From positions 1-16,254 of the forward strand of contig NZ_CAMLOV010000132.1 of assembly GCF_946481715.1 (NCBI RefSeq): 16,254 nt of DNA. Direction: 5' to 3'. A program made the translations under genes and the position numbers. Positions 1-7,556 of this stretch are shown one piece after another. Numbering within the stretch: the first letter of the stretch is position 1; the number at the start of each line of letters is the position of its first letter. The notes under the pieces were generated by a model that saw only the letters and a list, made by a program, of their open reading frames with translations, was not told where the DNA came from and made no database searches. This stretch comes from an uncultured Mucilaginibacter sp. Lineage in GTDB: Bacteria > Bacteroidota > Bacteroidia > Sphingobacteriales > Sphingobacteriaceae.

Positions 1-1
1 A

Positions 2-958
2 TGGTATACAGCGGCATCGGGCGGCGGGGCTGTTTTTACAGGCCCCCAATTTGTAACCGGTCCATTATCTGCCAATGCCATTTATTATGTAGATGCCACT
101 AATGCTACCGGTTGTGTGTCTGCCCGCACTGCGGCTAATATTCCTATTACTGCAGCACCCACCATTGCTGCACAAGGCACTGTTATTTGTGCGGGCACCA
201 GCGCTACTCTTACCGCAACCAGTACCGATAATAACGTTACTATAAAATGGTATGCAAATGCAAGCGGGGGTGGCAGCCTCTTCACAGGTACCAGTTTCAG
301 CACTCCGGCTATCAATACAGCAACAACTTACTATGCCGAAGCAACCAATAATACAACCGGATGCGTTTCGCTAACCCGTGCCGCCGCAGCAGTGCAGCTT
401 GCGCAACCTTTGGCGGCACCTATTGTAACACCGGGCGAGGTAACCGCAACAAGCATATCCTTTAGATGGGAACCCGTACCGAATGCAACGGGCTACCAGC
501 AAAGCCTGGATAACGGGCAAACGTTTACCAACGTAGGCACAGGCAATGCCGGGGTAACCATTGGTGTACAGGGGATGAACCCGGGGCAATCGGTTACCGT
601 TATTATACGCGCAACCGGGCCACTTGCCTGCCAACTAAGCAGTAACTCCAACATTGTTACCCTAACAGCCATAGACCCGCTTGCCGGGCAGCTATTTGTT
701 GCCAACGCATTTACGCCAAACGGCGATGGCAAAAACGATGTGGTTTATGTACACAGCGAAAACATTAACACCCTCAAATTTTCGGTGTACGACCAGTGGG
801 GCGAAATGCTGTTTACCTCTGCAAATGTGCAAAGCGGCTGGGATGGCACCTATAAAGGCAAATTAGAACCCGCAGGTGTGTACGTATACTATGTACAAGC
901 GGTGATGAAAAACGGCAAAGCAGTGAATAAAAAAGGAACCATTACGCTAATCAGGTGA
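2..958 (+). CDS. T9SS type B-sorted Ig-like/FN3 surface protein (3' part only)
   Basis: Frame 2 is open from the first base, so the 5' part lies outside the window. The visible 318 residues hold two Ig-like repeats of the same pattern: a WY motif followed by SGGG, later YY and a TGCVS segment (WYTAASGGG near the window start, WYANASGGG about 80 residues on). An FN3-like domain follows (SISFRWEPVPNATGYQ). The last ~85 residues are a gliding-motility/T9SS type B C-terminal domain: FTPNGDGKND, a VYDQWGEMLF strand, GWDGTYKG, AGVYVYYV and a terminal GTITLIR. In this family the C-terminal domain directs export through the type IX machinery to the cell surface or medium. The repeats suggest adhesion or binding, but no ligand can be read from them. 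The TGA stop overlaps the next gene's start (GTGA), which argues for translational coupling with the PorP/SprF partner. Confidence 0.93.
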   Translation, partial: WYTAASGGGAVFTGPQFVTGPLSANAIYYVDATNATGCVSARTAANIPITAAPTIAAQGTVICAGTSATLTATSTDNNVTIKWYANASGGGSLFTGTSFSTPAINTATTYYAEATNNTTGCVSLTRAAAAVQLAQPLAAPIVTPGEVTATSISFRWEPVPNATGYQQSLDNGQTFTNVGTGNAGVTIGVQGMNPGQSVTVIIRATGPLACQLSSNSNIVTLTAIDPLAGQLFVANAFTPNGDGKNDVVYVHSENINTLKFSVYDQWGEMLFTSANVQSGWDGTYKGKLEPAGVYVYYVQAVMKNGKAVNKKGTITLIR

Positions 959-1953
959 AAAAAATAATCATACTCATAACATTTCTGCTGCAAGCAGGGG
1001 CTATCACCAGGTTATACGCCCAGGTGGACCCGCACTTTTCGCAGTACTACGCCTACCCGCTTTGGCTTAACCCGGCCTTAACCGGCGTTTTAGACGGGCA
1101 AACCCGCGTTAATGGCAATTTTAAAGAGCAATGGAGCGGTTTGCCAAAGGGATACAAAACAGGCGGGTTATCCTTTGATACTCGCGCAAATGATAAAGTG
1201 GGGCTGGGCCTCAACATTATAAACCAGGCCGCCGGTACAGCGGGCTATAATTACTTTGCAGCCTATGGCTCGTTTGGTTATGGTGTTGCTATATCTGCAG
1301 ATGGTACTCAGAAATTGCACTTTGGTGTACAGGCAGGCGTAATCAACCGCAGCTTCGATCCCAGTAAACTACAGCTGGATAACCAATATACGCCCGGCGG
1401 GGGCTTCGACCCAAACCTGCCAAACTTCGAAAACTTTACAAACACAAATGCTACGGTTTTTGATGCCAGCGCAGGTATATTTTATTTTGATGGCAACCCT
1501 ATGCATAATGCAAATGTATTTGCCGGTGTCAGCCTCTCGCATTTAACCGCCCCGAACGACCCTTTTGCAACAGGCGGCGTAAACAGTAAGCTACCCTACC
1601 GCTTTAATGCACATGGCGGCGTTAAAATAAAAGCATCCGAAGGGTTCGACATCACACCGCATGCCGTTTACATCAGCCAGCAAAAAAACAATATCAAAGC
1701 TTTGGGGCTATACTCCGAAATAAAACTGGATGCAGATAACGGGCTGATATTAGGCGGGCTTTACCGCTTTGGAGATGCAGCCGTTGCCAATGCAGGCTAC
1801 CACGTAAAAAGCCTGGTGATAGGCATGAGCTACGATTTTAACGTGTCGTCACTACGTACAGCAACTAATGGCGCGGGCGGCTTCGAGCTATCTATCAGCT
1901 ACGTATTCCGTAAACATTTATCAACCCCGGCAGATGTTTGCCCAAGAATTTAA
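955..1953 (+). CDS. PorP/SprF family type IX secretion outer-membrane protein
   Basis: 332 residues. A signal peptide (MKKIIILITF..., cleavage likely after LYA, before QVDPHFSQYY) is followed by the PorP/SprF signature: FSQYYAYPLWLNPALTGV, then alternating beta strands consistent with an outer-membrane barrel, ending in an aromatic-rich LSISYVFRKH segment. In this family PorP belongs to the core T9SS, while SprF-like paralogues sit beside a type B-sorted protein and are needed for its export. The position directly after such a cargo gene suggests the SprF-like, cargo-specific role. The start is GTG, overlapping the upstream stop by four bases. It is chosen because the signal peptide begins exactly there and no upstream in-frame alternative makes sense. 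There is no convincing Shine-Dalgarno, as usual in Bacteroidota. Confidence 0.92.
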   Translation: MKKIIILITFLLQAGAITRLYAQVDPHFSQYYAYPLWLNPALTGVLDGQTRVNGNFKEQWSGLPKGYKTGGLSFDTRANDKVGLGLNIINQAAGTAGYNYFAAYGSFGYGVAISADGTQKLHFGVQAGVINRSFDPSKLQLDNQYTPGGGFDPNLPNFENFTNTNATVFDASAGIFYFDGNPMHNANVFAGVSLSHLTAPNDPFATGGVNSKLPYRFNAHGGVKIKASEGFDITPHAVYISQQKNNIKALGLYSEIKLDADNGLILGGLYRFGDAAVANAGYHVKSLVIGMSYDFNVSSLRTATNGAGGFELSISYVFRKHLSTPADVCPRI

Positions 1954-1963
1954 TGCAAAAAAT

Positions 1964-3898
1964 ATGAGGACGATAATATTAATACTTTTTGCATCCTTGG
2001 TTTCTGCAGGCGCATTTGCGCAGTACAGGGATATCAAAAAATTGGCCGATAAGAACTTTGAGGAAGGGAAATACTTTGAGGCAGCGTACAATTACGATCT
2101 GCTTACCGATAGCAGCAAAACGGTTAACCTAAATATCCCAACTTACCTCGGCCGCAGCGAGAGCAAAAAAACGATACTACAGGAGCGCCCTTTTATCTAT
2201 TACCGGCTTGCCGAATCGCACCGCCTGTACCAAAACTACCACGCTGCCGAAAATTGGTACGCCAAAATTATCAGCCAAAATTATGACGCACCTTACCCCC
2301 TAACCCGCTTGTGGTATGCGGTGTGCTTAAGAGCAAATGAAAACTTCGGCGCATCGATATCGCAACTACAGCAATTCAAGGCAAATTTTAAAGGCGACGC
2401 CAAATACAAAGTAATTGCGGATCGCGAGCTTGCCACCAGCACTTTGGCAAAGCAGCAGTACGCATCAGCCTCTACGGTTACCGTTAGCAAGTTAAATGCG
2501 CTATGGAACAGCGAGGGCGGCAACTTTGCTTTGATAAAAAACAATAACACATTGTGGTTAACTTCAACAAAGTATAACACATCCGCAAAAAAATACCTGG
2601 CTAATATTTACAAGCAAGAGGATGGGAATGCTGGCACCAAGGCCATTATTGGCAATGATGGCAGTAGTACCGAATACGGAACGCCGTCAATAAGCAAAGC
2701 TGGCAACCGCATGTACTTTACCGTATGGCGTAAAGATGGGGCCAAAACTACTCTGGCTATTTATTACCGGGTAAATGAGAATAATATATGGTCGGCAATA
2801 ACCAGGCTAAATAAAAATGTAAATGCCGATGGCTATAATTCCATGCAGCCAAGGTTAACCGATGATGGCAAACGCTTGTTTTACGCATCTAATAAACCGG
2901 GTGGCCAGGGTGGGCTGGACCTTTGGGTAAGCGATTTGGATAGCAATGGCAACGCAATAAATTCGGTAAATTTAGGCAGTAAAATAAACTCTTCTTATGA
3001 CGAAGAAGCGCCTTTTTACGATACTGCTAAAAACCGCCTGATATACAGTTCAAAAGGTTTTACGGGCATAGGCGGGTTTGATCTCTTTGAGAGTTACAAT
3101 ATCAATAATCAGTGGTCGGCACCGAAAAACCTGGGATACCCGGCAAACTCATCAAAAGATGACCTGTATTATTTTCAGGACCCTGATGATGTGCATAAAG
3201 CTTACCTCAGTTCCGACAGGCAATCTGACTGCTGTTTAGCTGTATTTGAGTTGAATGAAAAGCCAATCTCTATCCGTGGCAGCATCGCCTCCTGTAATTC
3301 GGATAAGGCACTACAGGGGGTTAAGATCAGCCTGATAGATGCCGATTCGAAACAAGTGATCAAATCAGATGCAGAAATCATAAACGGCATTTATGATATA
3401 AAAACATACGAGCGTCGTAACTATCAGCTCAGGATGGAGAAAGAAGGTTATTTTACTAAGGTAATCCCTATAAGCCTTAAAGCGGGTATGGACACGCTGT
3501 ACAGCCCGCAAATTTGTTTGCAGGAATTTATCGTAAAAAAACCAATAGCACTCGAGAACATCCTGTATGACTATAGTAAGGCCGATCTGCGCTCCGAATC
3601 GGTAACAGCGCTAAATAACCTTATAGATATTTTAAAAGATAACCCAACGCTAAAAATTGAATTGGCCGCCCATACCGATTCGGTGGGGACAACTGCCGCT
3701 AATTTAAATCTTTCGCAGCGGCGGGCACAGGCATGCGTTGACTATCTTGTTGCCAACGGGATAGATAAAACAAGAGTATATGCCAAAGGGTATGGTGAAA
3801 GCGTGCCTATAGTGCCCAACTCGTTGCCAAATGGTGCCGACAACCCCGCCGGCCGGCAATTGAACAGGCGCACCGAGTTCACTATTTTAGGTAAATAA
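1964..3898 (+). CDS. PorE-like OmpA-family protein (TPR, PD40 propeller, regulatory domain, OmpA)
   Basis: 644 residues from the ATG at 1964. This start gives a clean signal peptide (MRTIILILFASLVSAGAFAQ). An in-frame ATG at 1868 lies inside the upstream gene and gives no signal peptide. Domains in order: TPR-like helices (FEEGKYFEAAYNYD, AAENWYAKI), a PD40/WD40-like propeller (for example SMQPRLTDDGKRLFYAS, GGLDLWVSDLD, GGFDLFES), a carboxypeptidase-regulatory-like domain (IRGSIAS...LQGVKISLID), and a C-terminal OmpA domain. Asp572 (HTDSVG) and Arg587 (LSQRRA) match the peptidoglycan-binding Asp/Arg pair of OmpA, with the same 15-residue spacing. The order matches PorE, the T9SS protein thought to anchor the PorP ring to peptidoglycan. 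It starts 10 bases after the PorP/SprF gene and is probably in one operon with it. Whether it is PorE itself or a cargo-specific paralogue cannot be told here. Confidence 0.88.
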   Translation: MRTIILILFASLVSAGAFAQYRDIKKLADKNFEEGKYFEAAYNYDLLTDSSKTVNLNIPTYLGRSESKKTILQERPFIYYRLAESHRLYQNYHAAENWYAKIISQNYDAPYPLTRLWYAVCLRANENFGASISQLQQFKANFKGDAKYKVIADRELATSTLAKQQYASASTVTVSKLNALWNSEGGNFALIKNNNTLWLTSTKYNTSAKKYLANIYKQEDGNAGTKAIIGNDGSSTEYGTPSISKAGNRMYFTVWRKDGAKTTLAIYYRVNENNIWSAITRLNKNVNADGYNSMQPRLTDDGKRLFYASNKPGGQGGLDLWVSDLDSNGNAINSVNLGSKINSSYDEEAPFYDTAKNRLIYSSKGFTGIGGFDLFESYNINNQWSAPKNLGYPANSSKDDLYYFQDPDDVHKAYLSSDRQSDCCLAVFELNEKPISIRGSIASCNSDKALQGVKISLIDADSKQVIKSDAEIINGIYDIKTYERRNYQLRMEKEGYFTKVIPISLKAGMDTLYSPQICLQEFIVKKPIALENILYDYSKADLRSESVTALNNLIDILKDNPTLKIELAAHTDSVGTTAANLNLSQRRAQACVDYLVANGIDKTRVYAKGYGESVPIVPNSLPNGADNPAGRQLNRRTEFTILGK

Positions 3899-3906
3899 AC
3901 ATTTTA

Positions 3907-3914
3907 TACGTTTG
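3907..3914 (+). promoter_or_regulatory. Putative Bacteroidota -7 promoter element
   Basis: TACGTTTG fits the Bacteroidota -7 consensus TAnnTTTG exactly. It lies 41 bases before the methyltransferase ATG at 3956, just after the OmpA gene stop. No good TTTG -33 element is visible about 20 bases upstream, so this rests on the -7 match and position. Confidence 0.4.
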
Positions 3915-3955
3915 CACAATACGCTAACTTTACAAGCTTAGGATATTTATAATTG

Positions 3956-4729
3956 ATGCAACAATCTGCTATTAGCGGCAACGTAAAAACCGCGTACGAC
4001 GAATTTTACCAAAAGCATGATGAGGCCTGGCGCATGCTTGGTGCCAAATACAAAGCGCAGCATATTATTGACGTATGCGCGGGAAAGACTTTCGGCAAAG
4101 TATTGGAAGTGGGGGCCGGAGACGGCAGTATACTAAAATTCCTGTCGGACCAAAACTTTGCGCCCGAATACCATGCAGTGGAGATATCCGATAGCGGTGT
4201 GGCCCACATCAAATCGCGCAATATCAGGGGGCTTGTATCGGTGCAGGAGTTTGATGGCTATAAACTACCATTTGAAGATAATAGTTTCGACCTCATCATC
4301 CTTTCGCATGTGTTGGAGCATGTGGAACACGAACGCCTTTTACTGCGCGAGATGAAACGCGTAGCGCGCCAGTTTGTGATAGAGGTGCCGCTGGATTACA
4401 AAACAGGCGTTGATAAAAACATTAAACACTTTTTGGCTTACGGGCATATCAATATGTATACACCAACCAGCCTGCGGTATTTACTGATGACCGAGGGGTA
4501 CGAAGTCGAAAAGGACCTTACATCGATGATAGAGCCCGAAGTAACTAAGTTTAATATTTACATCAACCAAAAGAGAACCAAAAACTTGCTTACCGACCTC
4601 AAAATAGCTGCGGAGTATACTGTAAAAAATACCTTAAGCAAACTCGGCGGCGAAAAGGCAACAGAGAAATATGCGAACGCATACACCGTGCTCTGCAGGA
4701 AAACGGATAAGCAGGCAGATATCTTTTAG
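3956..4729 (+). CDS. Class I SAM-dependent methyltransferase
   Basis: 257 residues. Motif I is VLEVGAGDG (residues 49-57), the acidic residue after strand 2 is Glu76 (YHAVE), and the post-motif region is FDLIILSHVLEHV (111-123), the usual pattern of Methyltransf_11-type Rossmann enzymes that bind S-adenosylmethionine. The VLEHVEHERLLLREMKRV stretch is typical of methyltransferases acting on small molecules, lipids or glycans. The substrate cannot be read from sequence. The ATG at 3956 is preferred over an adjoining TTG at 3953. The next + gene is a glycosyltransferase, so a shared role in glycan decoration is possible, but a repeat element separates the two and only these two such genes are present. 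Confidence 0.85.
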   Translation: MQQSAISGNVKTAYDEFYQKHDEAWRMLGAKYKAQHIIDVCAGKTFGKVLEVGAGDGSILKFLSDQNFAPEYHAVEISDSGVAHIKSRNIRGLVSVQEFDGYKLPFEDNSFDLIILSHVLEHVEHERLLLREMKRVARQFVIEVPLDYKTGVDKNIKHFLAYGHINMYTPTSLRYLLMTEGYEVEKDLTSMIEPEVTKFNIYINQKRTKNLLTDLKIAAEYTVKNTLSKLGGEKATEKYANAYTVLCRKTDKQADIF

Positions 4730-4745
4730 ATGCTTAGTGGCGATT

Positions 4746-4894
4746 AACCGTAAAGGGCGCGGAGTTTGCGCAGAGAAACGCTGAAGGGTTGGCATAAAGA
4801 ACTTATAACAACTAATAATTACAAATAATAAGATACCTTACCGATTGAAAGGCTCTGTGAATCTCTGCGGTTCCTCTGCGTAACTCTGCGGTTC
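4746..4894. repeat. Intergenic repeat with ~10/11-base CTCTGCG units and inverted left arm
   Basis: The right arm at 4853-4894 is four head-to-tail units: CTCTGTGAAT, CTCTGCGGTTC, CTCTGCGTAA, CTCTGCGGTTC (10/11/10/11 bases). The left arm at 4746-4790 is an imperfect inverted copy: it starts AACCG and includes CGCGGAGTTTGCGCAGAG, close to CGCAGAGTTACGCAGAG, the reverse complement of the last units. About 60 AT-rich bases lie between. CGCAGAG/CTCTGCG strings of this kind recur between genes in many bacterial genomes, by recollection. No transposase or long ORF lies inside. Function unknown. Confidence 0.7.
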
Positions 4895-4908
4895 AAAACA
4901 CCAATTCT

Positions 4909-5829
4909 TTGCAGAACCCCGCCCCTATAGCGCTATTTGTTTATAACCGGCCCGAGCACACGCGCCGTACGATAGAAGCTTTGCAAAAAAATTTATTGGC
5001 AAATCAATCAACGCTTTATATTTTTAGCGACGGGCCAAAAACTGAGGCCGATGTGGCAAGTGTTGACCAGGTGAGGCGGCTGGCAAAAGAAACTAAGGGC
5101 TTTCGTTCTGCACTGTTGGTAGAGAGCCCGCAAAACCAGGGGCTTGCCAGCTCCATTATTGCAGGCGTTACGCAATTGATAGCCGAGTACGGCAAGGTGA
5201 TCGTATTTGAAGACGACCTCCTGTCATCGCCCCATACGCTGCAATTTTTTAATGACGCGCTGGAGCGCTACGCCAACGAAGAAAAGGTAATGCACATTAG
5301 CGCCTATATGCTTCCTATAACGCCTGATAACCTGCCCGAAACATTCTTTTTCCGTGCGGCATTCAGCTGGGGTTGGGCAACCTGGGCAAGGGCCTGGCAC
5401 AACCTGGAGCCGGATATTGATACGCTGATGCAAAGGTTTGACAAGGAAAGGGTCAACCAGTTTTCGATAGAGCATAGCATGAACTTTTGGAAGCAAATGC
5501 TCGATTTTAAAGCCGGCCGAAACAATTCATGGGCCATTAGGTGGTATGCATCCATCTTTTTAAAGAATGGCTTAACCTTAAACCCGCTGCATTCGCTCGT
5601 GCATAACATAGGGCACGACGGCAGTGGAACGCACTCCAACATCGAGAGCACCTACCAGGTGCAGGTAGCGCAAAAACGGGTAACATATTTTCCGGATGTT
5701 ATTAAGGAGGACAAAAAAGCCTATGAAGTCATCAAGTATTTTCTTAAAAACCGAAAAGGAAGCCTTATTAACCGCGGCATGCAGTTTCTTAAACAGCTAA
5801 AAGGCAAATACCTGCATAAAAAGGCTTAA
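4909..5829 (+). CDS. GT-A fold glycosyltransferase with rare TTG start
   Basis: 306 residues. The N-terminus PIALFVYNRPEHTRRTIEAL is the first strand and helix of a GT-A (GT2-like) nucleotide-sugar fold. NQGLASSIIAGV (76-87) and FEDDLLSSP with the metal-binding acidic EDD (101-103) follow, then the family block FSWGWATWARAW. The C-terminal ~25 residues are Lys-rich and could touch the membrane. Donor and acceptor are unknown. The start is TTG: an in-frame TGA lies at 4858, no ATG or GTG occurs between it and 4909, and the next internal Met is after residue 125, past essential motifs. The conserved first strand begins at residue 6, which supports the TTG. The gene starts 15 bases after the CTCTGCG repeat, so its leader is largely repeat sequence. 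A terminator-like hairpin lies further downstream at 5983-6023. Confidence 0.85.
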   Translation: MQNPAPIALFVYNRPEHTRRTIEALQKNLLANQSTLYIFSDGPKTEADVASVDQVRRLAKETKGFRSALLVESPQNQGLASSIIAGVTQLIAEYGKVIVFEDDLLSSPHTLQFFNDALERYANEEKVMHISAYMLPITPDNLPETFFFRAAFSWGWATWARAWHNLEPDIDTLMQRFDKERVNQFSIEHSMNFWKQMLDFKAGRNNSWAIRWYASIFLKNGLTLNPLHSLVHNIGHDGSGTHSNIESTYQVQVAQKRVTYFPDVIKEDKKAYEVIKYFLKNRKGSLINRGMQFLKQLKGKYLHKKA

Positions 5830-5910
5830 TATTGGGTAATATGTTAATAGGTGTGTTGCTTGTTAATAAATATATATTGAAAAAAATTAGTCTGCTTAAT
5901 CTATAGACAT

Positions 5911-5918
5911 TATATTTG
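5911..5918 (+). promoter_or_regulatory. Putative -7 promoter element before candidate small RNA
   Basis: TATATTTG matches TAnnTTTG exactly. A partial -33-like TTAG sits at 5887-5890, 20 bases upstream, a suitable spacing but an imperfect match. The expected transcription start, 4-7 bases after the element, falls where the first hairpin begins (5921-5922). Confidence 0.45.
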
Positions 5919-5920
5919 TG

Positions 5921-6023
5921 CATTATTAAACCAATTATAAACCTACCGTTCTTTATGATTTAATAATAAGATCAGTAAAAAGCAAAAAAAGAGAGAGCCC
6001 GAAAGTTCTCTCTTTTTGTTTTT
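5921..6023 (+). ncRNA. Candidate small RNA or structured leader (~100 nt)
   Basis: Between the promoter-like TATATTTG and the terminator hairpin lies a second stem-loop. ATTATTAAA (5922-5930) pairs with TTTAATAAT (5959-5967), and inside it TTATAAA (5935-5941) pairs with TTTATGA (5952-5958), with a CCAA bulge and a 10-base loop CCTACCGTTC. A single-stranded A-rich linker leads to the terminator. A start-proximal hairpin, linker, and terminal hairpin with a U-run is the usual layout of a small regulatory RNA. There is no credible ORF inside. It could instead be the leader/attenuator of the small gene at 6069. No known RNA family was recognised. Confidence 0.4.
5983..6023 (+). terminator. Intrinsic terminator hairpin
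   Basis: AAAAAGAGAGA (5986-5996) pairs perfectly with TCTCTCTTTTT (6007-6017) around a short GCCCGAAAGT segment, followed by GTTTTT. The A-rich left arm makes it usable in either direction. It would end transcripts from the glycosyltransferase gene or from the promoter-like site at 5911. Confidence 0.75.
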
Positions 6024-6068
6024 AGAAACATGATGGCGTTTTTTGTGTTGTACTAAAAAAACTAAACC

Positions 6069-6311
6069 ATGATTGACGAGAAAGACACCCACCCCGCAGA
6101 TAAAGACGGCAAATACGAATTTATGATGCACTACTCGGGCCGCGAAGTACCTTGTACCGTAGTAAAGGAACAAAACAAACTAACCGTTTGCATAGAAGAT
6201 AACATCACAACCGAGCTTACCCTTAACGAGGACGGTACCCTGGTACAAACAAGCGGCACCGATCTGCCCGACTCGGCAGTGGAGTTTATTAAAAAAAGAA
6301 TATTAGGTTAA
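6069..6311 (+). CDS. Small acidic hypothetical protein
   Basis: 80 residues, not recognised. It is rich in Asp and Glu (about 16 acidic against 9 Lys/Arg), with no signal peptide or membrane segment, so probably cytoplasmic. The strand pattern YEFMMHYSGREVPCTVVKEQNKLTVCIED, then TELTLNEDGTLV, suggests a small beta-rich fold with a final helix (SAVEFIKKRIL). The ATG at 6069 follows an A-rich stretch (CTAAAAAAACTAAACC), a common Bacteroidota start context. It stands alone between two terminator-like hairpins, so it is probably monocistronic. Coding nature rests on the regular codon pattern and clean start context. Confidence 0.7.
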   Translation: MIDEKDTHPADKDGKYEFMMHYSGREVPCTVVKEQNKLTVCIEDNITTELTLNEDGTLVQTSGTDLPDSAVEFIKKRILG

Positions 6312-6321
6312 CAAAAAACCG

Positions 6322-6360
6322 TCCCTGCCCTACCTGCCTTAAGCAAGGGCGGGGGTATTT
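6322..6360 (+). terminator. GC-rich hairpin after the small gene
   Basis: CCCTGCCCT (6323-6331) pairs with AGGGCGGGG (6346-6354), nine pairs including one G-U, with a 14-base loop. It is preceded by an A-run (6311-6318) and followed by only a weak T-stretch (TATTTCTC). It lies 11 bases after the stop at 6311 and is a likely but imperfect terminator. Confidence 0.5.
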
Positions 6361-6441
6361 CTCACGTGCGCATTACAAATAATTCGTAAACTCGCTTCAC
6401 TAACCGGCGTTAAGTAACTTACATTTCCTGACATACCTTGT

Positions 6442-7536
6442 ATGACCCCAACCTACCTCAATCAAACGCTCCGTATTTTATTGCTGTTTGTGCTGGTTTT
6501 TGGCATACTGTACATTGGTGCGCCGGTTTTTATCCCCCTTACCTTTGGTGCGGTACTGGCAATGTTGCTGTTGCCCGTTTGCCATTGGCTGCAGCGCCGC
6601 GGGCTGAATAATGGCTTTGCCTGTGTGTTAAGTTTGATAGCCTTATTGCTGTTGGTAAGCGGCCTTATCCTGTTGCTGGAAATTCAGCTGAGCGATATTG
6701 CGCAGGACCTTTCTAAAATACAGCAGCGGGTGCACGGGCTTATAGCGCACCTTAAGGATTATGTGCAGCACACTTTTGGCATTTCGCGCAGCGAACAGCA
6801 AAAGATGATAAAAGAACAGCAGGGCGATGGCATGGGCAAAGCCGCGGGCATGATCACTACGCTGCTGGGTTCGTTCGCCGGTATTTTGATAGATACTATA
6901 TTGGTATTGGTTTATACCTTTCTGTTCATTTACTTCAGGGCGCATTTTAAAAGCTATATCCTGCGGGTGCTTAGCCGCCAAAACCGCGAAACCGCTAAAG
7001 ATGTGTTGCAAAACGCCAGCACCGTAACGCAGCATTACCTGGGTGGCCTGGGCTTAATGATCATGATGCTGTGGGTGATGTATGGCATCGGGTTCAGCAT
7101 AGCGGGCGTACAGAACGCTTTATTTTTTGCCATACTTTGCGGCATACTGGAGCTGGTACCTTTTGCCGGCAATATAACAGGCACATCCATTACCGTATTA
7201 ATGGCGCTGGCCCAAAGCAGCGATACAAGCATCGTTATTGGCGTTATCATCACCTACGGCTGCGTGCAACTCATCCAAACCTATCTTTTGGAGCCTTTGG
7301 TGGTGGGCGACAGGCTCAACATAAACCCGCTGTTTACCATCCTTATTATTGTTGTAGGCGAGGCAGTATGGGGCATAGCCGGTATGATACTGGCAGTGCC
7401 GCTGCTTGGTATTTTTAAAATTGTGTGCGATAATACCGAACCCCTGAAGGATCTCGGATTCCTCATCGGCCCGCCAAAAGAAAAGAAGGGCGAAGGCGGA
7501 AATTTTATCACCCGGTTGTTTAAGCCATCGAAATAA
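6442..7536 (+). CDS. AI-2E family transporter (PerM/TqsA-like membrane protein)
   Basis: 364 residues, near the usual family length of ~350. Layout: paired N-terminal membrane helices (LLLFVLVFGILYIGAPVFIP, then a second hairpin), a third helix (VLSLIALLLLVSGLILLLEI), a cytosolic or periplasmic helical segment (about 85-140), and a C-terminal group of four to five helices. The C-terminal hallmark is present: LLEPLVVGDRLNINPLFTI, then GEAVWGIAGMILAVPLLGIFKIV. Characterised members export the quorum signal AI-2 (TqsA) or act as Na+/H+ antiporters, so the substrate here is open and the family name should not be read as function. The ATG at 6442 begins directly before the first helix. The gene is convergent with the lipoprotein gene at 7557, with 20 bases between the stops and no clear shared terminator. 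Confidence 0.88.
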   Translation: MTPTYLNQTLRILLLFVLVFGILYIGAPVFIPLTFGAVLAMLLLPVCHWLQRRGLNNGFACVLSLIALLLLVSGLILLLEIQLSDIAQDLSKIQQRVHGLIAHLKDYVQHTFGISRSEQQKMIKEQQGDGMGKAAGMITTLLGSFAGILIDTILVLVYTFLFIYFRAHFKSYILRVLSRQNRETAKDVLQNASTVTQHYLGGLGLMIMMLWVMYGIGFSIAGVQNALFFAILCGILELVPFAGNITGTSITVLMALAQSSDTSIVIGVIITYGCVQLIQTYLLEPLVVGDRLNINPLFTILIIVVGEAVWGIAGMILAVPLLGIFKIVCDNTEPLKDLGFLIGPPKEKKGEGGNFITRLFKPSK

Positions 7537-7556
7537 AACCGCTCTTAGCGCTTCAT

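Noticed and set aside
1868..1963. Upstream in-frame ATG for the OmpA-family gene
   Set aside because: It lies inside the PorP/SprF gene and would bury the signal peptide 32 residues into the protein; the ATG at 1964 fits better.
4853..4894. Short tandem repeats suggesting a CRISPR array
   Set aside because: Units of 10-11 bases with no spacers; no cas genes nearby.
7537..7556. Shared bidirectional terminator between the convergent AI-2E and lipoprotein genes
   Set aside because: Only a 4-base CGCT/AGCG stem is visible, with no T-run.
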